NCBI RefSeq assembly: GCF_017115025.1
Contig: NZ_JABXKM010000268.1
Location: 1 to 38,046 of the forward strand
Source: Nostoc sp. NOS(2021)
GTDB taxonomy: Bacteria > Cyanobacteriota > Cyanobacteriia > Cyanobacteriales > Nostocaceae
Direction of reading: 5' to 3'
Length of the DNA stretch: 38,046 nt
Part shown: piece by piece, positions 33,764 through 38,046 of the stretch
How positions within the stretch are numbered: the stretch's first letter is position 1
Layout of the letters: every line of letters begins with the position of its first letter
Notes under the pieces: model-generated
Told to the model about the DNA's origin: nothing
The model's input: only the letters and a program-made list of their open reading frames with translations
The model's database searches: none
Program-made: the position numbers and the translations under genes

Positions 33764-35302
33764 ATGACTGAATATAGCAGATTAAAAACTTCCCGTTCCG
33801 CCGCAATCAAAGCAAACCTCAATTATCCGATAATTGACACTGATGTTCATACCAATGATTTCACTCCGGCGCTTGAGGATTACATTGCTAAATACGGTGG
33901 CTCAAAACTCGTAGATGAATTACGCAAGGCGGAAGATTCTCGTCTCAATTCCAAGAGCAATGGTAAAGACTGGTATCAACAAACTCCAGAAGAACGCCAA
34001 TACAATCGCACAATTCGATCGCCTTGGTGGGCTAGAGTTACCCGCAATACTTTGGATCTCGCTACTTACACTTTACCAGAACTATTCTATGAGCGTCAGG
34101 CGGAGCAGGGGTCAGATTATTCGGTACTGTTTCCGAATAATGTTTTGGCACCAGCTGGAGCAAGTAAAGAGAATCGTCAAGCACTGCAACGGGCGGTTAA
34201 TCACTATCATGCTGACTTGTACCGGAAATATAGCGATCGCCTGACACCTGTAGCTGGTATCCCGATGGGTGATCCTCAAGAAGCGGTTGAGGAGCTAGAG
34301 TTTGCAGTGAAAACACTGGGACTGAAGGTGGCAAATATTCCTGGTGGTGTGAAACGGCCAATTAAGGCGATCGCTGATAAATATCCAGCAGATCAATACC
34401 CTGAAATCGCCAAGTATGCCTCTTACATTGACTTTTACGGATTAGATAGTGAATACGACTACGATCCATTCTGGGCGAAGGCTGTTGAATTAGGTGTACC
34501 CGTTACTACCCATTACGGCAGTCAAGGTTGGACTGGACGCTCCTCCATCAGTAACTACATGAACAACCATATCGGTCACTTCGGCGATGGCTCACAAGCA
34601 TTTGCCAAAGCACTGTTCTTTGGTGGTGTTACCAAACGTTTCCCACAGTTGCGCGTAGGTATGCTTGAAGGTGGGGCTGATTGGGGCGCTCACGTCTACA
34701 TTCATTTAGTAGATCGTTTCTCTAAGCGCAATCTTAAAGGACTGCAAAACTACAACCCAGAACTGACTAATTCTGATGAGTTGTTCGAGTTGTTTGAGCG
34801 ATTTGGTGGCGAAATTACTCAAGGGTATTCCCTCACCAAAGAGGAATTGACTAAGAGTGTACTGGGTTCTTCCTTCAACCGTCATAGCCGCTCACCCGTT
34901 GGTAGCGAACTAGATGATTTTGCCGCCGCCGGAATTGAAACAATTGAAGACATCCGCGATCGCTGGGTAAACAGTTTCTTCTTTGGTTCCGAGTCCGACG
35001 ATCGCACCATAGCAGCTGCATTCAACGACAAAGCTAATCCCTTGGGTGTGAAAATCAACGCCATTTATTCCTCAGATGTTGGTCACTGGGATGTGCCAGA
35101 TTTGACCGACCCACTAGCGGAAAGCTGGGATTTGGTACAAGAAGGTGTGATTTCGGAAGCAGACTTTAAGGCTTATGTATTCAATAATCCTTACAAGTTT
35201 TATACTCAAGCTAATCCCGACTTCTTCAAAGGTACGGCGGTTGAATCTAAGGTAGCTAACATCGAATCTCCACAAGCAGATAAGAGTTTGGTAACGGCGT
35301 AA
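33764..35302 (+). CDS. ACMSD-like amidohydrolase family protein
   Basis: A 512-residue metal-dependent hydrolase or decarboxylase of the amidohydrolase-2 group. Probable metal ligands are Asp27 and His29 (IIDTDVHTND), His250 (PVTTHYGSQGW) and the late Asp in YSSDVGHWD (about 435). The GGVTKRFPQLRVGMLEGGAD segment (about 287-306) is characteristic of ACMSD-like members, which decarboxylate aromatic or related acids; some other members hydrolyse. It is longer than the 330-400 residues usual for the group, with extra helical regions at about 50-110 and 320-400. It precedes a flavoprotein gene by 86 bp. The substrate is unknown; ring or carboxyl chemistry in a catabolic route is plausible. Confidence 0.88.
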   Translation: MTEYSRLKTSRSAAIKANLNYPIIDTDVHTNDFTPALEDYIAKYGGSKLVDELRKAEDSRLNSKSNGKDWYQQTPEERQYNRTIRSPWWARVTRNTLDLATYTLPELFYERQAEQGSDYSVLFPNNVLAPAGASKENRQALQRAVNHYHADLYRKYSDRLTPVAGIPMGDPQEAVEELEFAVKTLGLKVANIPGGVKRPIKAIADKYPADQYPEIAKYASYIDFYGLDSEYDYDPFWAKAVELGVPVTTHYGSQGWTGRSSISNYMNNHIGHFGDGSQAFAKALFFGGVTKRFPQLRVGMLEGGADWGAHVYIHLVDRFSKRNLKGLQNYNPELTNSDELFELFERFGGEITQGYSLTKEELTKSVLGSSFNRHSRSPVGSELDDFAAAGIETIEDIRDRWVNSFFFGSESDDRTIAAAFNDKANPLGVKINAIYSSDVGHWDVPDLTDPLAESWDLVQEGVISEADFKAYVFNNPYKFYTQANPDFFKGTAVESKVANIESPQADKSLVTA

Positions 35303-35388
35303 GAAATCAGGGAATAACTTCCTTGCTCCTCTACATCTGGTTCCTCAGCAAAGGATACACGCATAGCGTTTTACCCTAGAAGATTGAC

Positions 35389-36825
35389 ATGACAACAACA
35401 ACTGACCCTAATTTTGGTGCGCGTGAGGCGCTACGCCTACTTGGACCCTATCCTGATGACTGGGTACCCGACCGTGCTGATGTTGACCATAATGTGACAA
35501 TAGTTGGTGGTAGTGGTACAGGTATTACCTTTGCCTTTGCACTGCGACGGGCTGGTATCGGTCGGGTGACAATTATCGATGAGGCCGAAGATGAAGCCCA
35601 TGCTGGTGTATGGCTAAATCGGGCGCGGATGAACAAGCTACGCACGCCCAAGAATCTGCCAGGGCCGGAACTGGGTATTCAGGGGTTGTCATTTCAGGCT
35701 TGGTATGAGGCGCGACATGGTGCTGAGGCTTACGCAGCGATTGACCGCATTCCTCGCTTGCTGTGGGTTGAATACCTCAATTGGTATCGGCAGTTTCTAG
35801 AAATTCCAGTGCGTTACCAAACAAAGCTGGTACGGATTGAGCCTGCTGAAGGTTTCTTTCGCCTGCATTTAGAAGTGAACGGTATCCCCCAGGTGGAAAC
35901 TACCCGCAAAATTATTCTGGGCAATGGTTTTGTCGGTGCTGGTGGACCATACGTGCCATCAGTGTTGGCTGCTTTACCACGCATTTTATACGCACATACC
36001 GCCGATGCCATCGACTTCAATGCACTGCGAGGCAAAACTGTCGCGGTGCTGGGGGCTGCGGCGTCGGCCTTCGATGCTGCTGGGGTAGCCCTGGAATCGG
36101 GAGCTAAAGCAGTACACTTGTTCTCACGACGGTCAGAGATCGCATCACTGCCAGTAATTCGCGTGCGTGGTTATCCTGGTGCTTACAACAGCTATTACCA
36201 AATACCTGATGCCGCTCGCTGGTTCCAGGCTTGGCGTTATCGTCAGTTCGGCTCCACACCACCAACCGACGCAATTGAACGGGCGATCGCATTCCCGAAC
36301 TTCCACCTGCACCTATCCGCAACCTGGAGATCAGCACACGAGGAAGGCGGCGGCATCGTCGCGCAGGTGAACGACGATGTTTTCGAGTTCGATTTTGCGA
36401 TCGCTGGTACTGGCTACTTCGTTGATCCGGCGGCGCGGCCTGAACTTGCCGACTTTGCCGATCATATTGCCCAGTGGAGCGATCGCTACGAACCACCAGC
36501 CAATCAGCGCGACGAAGAATTAAGTGTTTATCCTTACCTTGGTAGCGCCCATGAATACCAAGAAAAAGTCCCAGGTAGCGCACCTTACCTGAAGGATATC
36601 CATGTTTTCAACCCATCTGGCTTCGTCAGTTTTGGACTGCCAATTGGTGACATACCCAGCATCCGACGCGACGTACCAGCAGTGGTAGGACGTATTAGCG
36701 ATGACTTGTTCTTTGCTGATTGGGTGCTGCATGAAGCCCGTATTACCAGCGACAACGTTGCACCAGATTTCGATACCTCGCTCTATGCAGATGCAGTATG
36801 GAAACAGAAAGTGCCAGTTAGTTGA
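35389..36825 (+). CDS. FAD/NAD(P)-dependent monooxygenase-like oxidoreductase
   Basis: A 478-residue two-dinucleotide-binding flavoprotein resembling FMO/Baeyer-Villiger-type enzymes. The FAD-binding Gly-rich loop is IVGGSGTG (about 38-45). A second Rossmann loop, VAVLGAAASAFDAAG (about 218-232), should bind NAD(P)H, but it has Ala where Gly is usual. The AIAGTGYFVD segment corresponds to the ATGY-like motif of FMOs. It is cytosolic with no signal. Base composition is somewhat more GC-rich than its neighbours, by eye. As last gene of the monooxygenase-amidohydrolase group, it may perform another oxidation step or recycle flavin. The substrate cannot be assigned. Confidence 0.85.
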   Translation: MTTTTDPNFGAREALRLLGPYPDDWVPDRADVDHNVTIVGGSGTGITFAFALRRAGIGRVTIIDEAEDEAHAGVWLNRARMNKLRTPKNLPGPELGIQGLSFQAWYEARHGAEAYAAIDRIPRLLWVEYLNWYRQFLEIPVRYQTKLVRIEPAEGFFRLHLEVNGIPQVETTRKIILGNGFVGAGGPYVPSVLAALPRILYAHTADAIDFNALRGKTVAVLGAAASAFDAAGVALESGAKAVHLFSRRSEIASLPVIRVRGYPGAYNSYYQIPDAARWFQAWRYRQFGSTPPTDAIERAIAFPNFHLHLSATWRSAHEEGGGIVAQVNDDVFEFDFAIAGTGYFVDPAARPELADFADHIAQWSDRYEPPANQRDEELSVYPYLGSAHEYQEKVPGSAPYLKDIHVFNPSGFVSFGLPIGDIPSIRRDVPAVVGRISDDLFFADWVLHEARITSDNVAPDFDTSLYADAVWKQKVPVS

Positions 36826-36895
36826 ATCTAGTAGTCTGTTAAGACAAGAATGCTTGGTGAATCAACTTTTATTTCTCTTTTTTCCTTCTTACTTA

Positions 36896-37062
36896 ACGTG
36901 AGTTCGATGAACCTCTCCCTCCCAGCCTCCCTCTCCGAAACGGAAAGGGAGGAGCAACGAAAAATTAAGCTTTTTACTCCCCTTTCCGCTTGCCTAACGG
37001 CAGGCTGACGCCAAGGTCGAGGGGTTGGGGGAGAGGTGAAACAAGATTTGTCGAACTCACGT
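36896..37062. mobile_element. MITE-like element, 167 bp
   Basis: Perfect 12-bp terminal inverted repeats (ACGTGAGTTCGA at 36896-36907 and TCGAACTCACGT at 37051-37062) are flanked on both sides by the 7-bp direct repeat TTACTTA (36889-36895 and 37063-37069). This is the footprint of transposition with target duplication. The inside has no reading frame of note. It contains purine-rich and pyrimidine-rich blocks that can pair (CTCCCTCTCCG with CGGAAAGGGAG). A transposase encoded elsewhere would have to act on it. Confidence 0.8.
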
Positions 37063-37096
37063 TTACTTAAATAACGAACCGCAGAGGCACAGAGAA

Positions 37097-37137
37097 GCCA
37101 GTGCGTTGCGGGGGTTCCCCCCGTTGTAGCACCTGGC
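37097..37137. repeat. GCCAGTGCG hairpin repeat
   Basis: GCCAGTGCGTTGCGGGGG, then TT, then CCCCCCGTTGTAGCACCTGGC. The inner GGGGG/CCCCC stem and outer GCCAG/CTGGC arms form a hairpin. A decayed copy lies at 33344-33376. Here it sits inside a sequence beginning GAACCGCAGAGGCACAGAG, another common spacer repeat, which suggests nesting. Confidence 0.65.
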
Positions 37138-37242
37138 GCGACACAGAGAGAAAGATTCTAAAACTTGGTTTACTCAGCAAAATCAAAAATTTATCTATAC
37201 TCCCCAATCCCCAAATTTCCCCAAACTTTAGGAGTCACAACT

Positions 37243-37911
37243 ATGTCTGTCGAACACCGCTCTTTTAACACCAGCAATGGTTCCTTGCCTTATCTCCTCT
37301 CGACTATCTCAGACACTATTAAGCAACCCGCGCCCCTAGTATTGTTTCTACACGGCGCACGCGATCGCGGTACAGATATAAATGTGCTGCTGAAATGGGG
37401 TTTACCTCGTTTTGTAGATTCGTCCAGTTCCTTACCTTATATCTTTGCCGCCCCCCAGTTGCCTGAAGGACAAACCTGGGTAGACCGAGAATTGGATGTG
37501 ATTGCTTTGCTCGATGATCTCATCGCCTCCCAACCCATCGATCCGTCCCGGATAATTTTATCTGGGTTCAGCTTAGGTACAGCTGGAGCATGGCATATCG
37601 CCGCTTCTCACCCTGGTCGCTTCGCTGGTCTGGTAGCAGTATCAGGGCGTGTACCCAAGACATTAGAAGCAAGCCAACTAGCTGCACTAAAGGAAATTCC
37701 CATCCAAATATTCCAAGGTGGCAAGGACGAAAAACTACCGATTGAAGATACACAGCAGATTGTCGATAGCTTGCGCGGACTGGGGGGAACAGTAGATTTT
37801 ACTGTACTACCTGAAGGCGATCATTTTATTGCCGATGAAGTGTATAGTGAGCCGAAACTGCAACAGTGGTTGGTTTCATTGAGCCGTCGCAAAACCTCCC
37901 TAGTTGTCTAA
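37243..37911 (+). CDS. Serine hydrolase of the phospholipase/carboxylesterase type
   Basis: A 222-residue alpha/beta hydrolase. The catalytic triad is visible as Ser110 in SGFSLGTAG (GxSxG), Asp162 in GGKDEKLP and His194 in EGDHF. The oxyanion region is LVLFLHGARDRG (about 32-43). Length and motif spacing fit the carboxylesterase/dienelactone-hydrolase-like class. I chose ATG 37243, with AGGAG 8 nt upstream; an in-frame start at 37165 adds an unconserved tail that contains spacer sequence. It is separated from the flavoprotein gene by repeats and a MITE, so cotranscription is uncertain. An ester or lactone product of the catabolic cluster is a possible substrate. Its stop codon overlaps the target duplication of a second MITE. 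Confidence 0.88.
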   Translation: MSVEHRSFNTSNGSLPYLLSTISDTIKQPAPLVLFLHGARDRGTDINVLLKWGLPRFVDSSSSLPYIFAAPQLPEGQTWVDRELDVIALLDDLIASQPIDPSRIILSGFSLGTAGAWHIAASHPGRFAGLVAVSGRVPKTLEASQLAALKEIPIQIFQGGKDEKLPIEDTQQIVDSLRGLGGTVDFTVLPEGDHFIADEVYSEPKLQQWLVSLSRRKTSLVV

Positions 37912-37913
37912 TA

Positions 37914-38033
37914 GACCTCTTGCAAAAGTCCCTAACACCCCACCCCCAGCCCCTAAGAGCAGGCGGGGAGGGGAGAATTTGAGGTAAGTCAAAGGCGGGG
38001 GGGGGGTCTTTTTTTGGATTTATGCAAGAAGTC
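37914..38033. mobile_element. MITE-like element at the hydrolase stop codon
   Basis: Terminal inverted repeats GACCTCTTGCA (37914-37924) and TGCAAGAAGTC (38023-38033) match at 10 of 11 positions. The direct repeat TAATA (37909-37913 and 38034-38038) flanks them, consistent with a 5-bp target duplication. The left copy contains the TAA stop codon of the serine hydrolase. The interior is GC-rich and non-coding, with a long G-run (about 37997-38006) followed by a T-run. Confidence 0.6.
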
Positions 38034-38046
38034 TAATAGACATAGG

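Noticed and set aside
36104-36583. Minus-strand 159-codon frame inside the flavoprotein gene
   Set aside because: It is antisense to a well-supported FAD/NAD(P) oxidoreductase, very Arg-rich and without motifs.

Overview
The window looks like chromosome from a filamentous, heterocyst-type cyanobacterium (Nostocales, Nostoc-like). Support comes from the very frequent HIP1 octamer GCGATCGC, heptanucleotide tandem repeats (TTTGTCC, TAATGAC, AATTCGT), a dispersed palindromic repeat built around GAGACGCTACGCGAAC, a stand-alone atpB-atpC pair, and families abundant in this group (DUF1822, DUF928, CHAT-TPR, CHASE2, PEP-CTERM, Uma2). No tRNA, rRNA or CRISPR array was seen.

Region 1 (1-5000): core genes atpB and atpC on the minus strand, a SirB1-type protein, and a PEP-CTERM exported protein, separated by repeat-rich spacers. 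Region 2 (5000-10500, plus strand): two small ORFs, one a 45-residue Cys-containing product with a very strong ribosome site, lead into a tightly spaced run of sigma-70-like factor, DUF1822 protein, membrane CHAT-CHASE2 protein and exported DUF928 protein. The run ends in a 21-bp HIP1-derived tandem array. Region 3 (10500-20780, minus strand) reads as an export unit: a small beta/gamma-crystallin-like protein with a double-glycine leader, a C39-peptidase ABC exporter, an HlyD-type periplasmic adaptor, a filamentous-hemagglutinin-like TpsA protein with 131-residue internal repeats, and an exported TPR-CHAT caspase-like protein. An AraC-type regulator lies just upstream.

Region 4 (21900-24950) is decayed accessory DNA: a crystallin-like scrap, a frameshifted remnant (possibly of a replication protein), an exported hypothetical protein, a Uma2 nuclease and a frameshifted ISL3-type transposase remnant. 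Region 5 (24948-37911, plus strand) looks catabolic: two TauD-type Fe(II)/2-oxoglutarate dioxygenases, an SsuA/TauA-like binding lipoprotein, an MFS transporter, a SAM methyltransferase, an NtaA/DszA-type flavin monooxygenase, an ACMSD-like amidohydrolase, an FAD/NAD(P) oxidoreductase and a serine hydrolase. Inside it is a scar holding a broken isopenicillin-N-synthase-like oxygenase and a truncated 4Fe-4S ferredoxin gene. Two MITE-like elements with target duplications flank the hydrolase gene.

The most interesting candidates are the double-glycine crystallin-like export cassette with its adjacent secreted CHAT/TpsA genes, and the unassigned organosulfur-type or aromatic-type catabolic cluster. 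Functional links between genes are inferred from sequence and order only; no searches were run.
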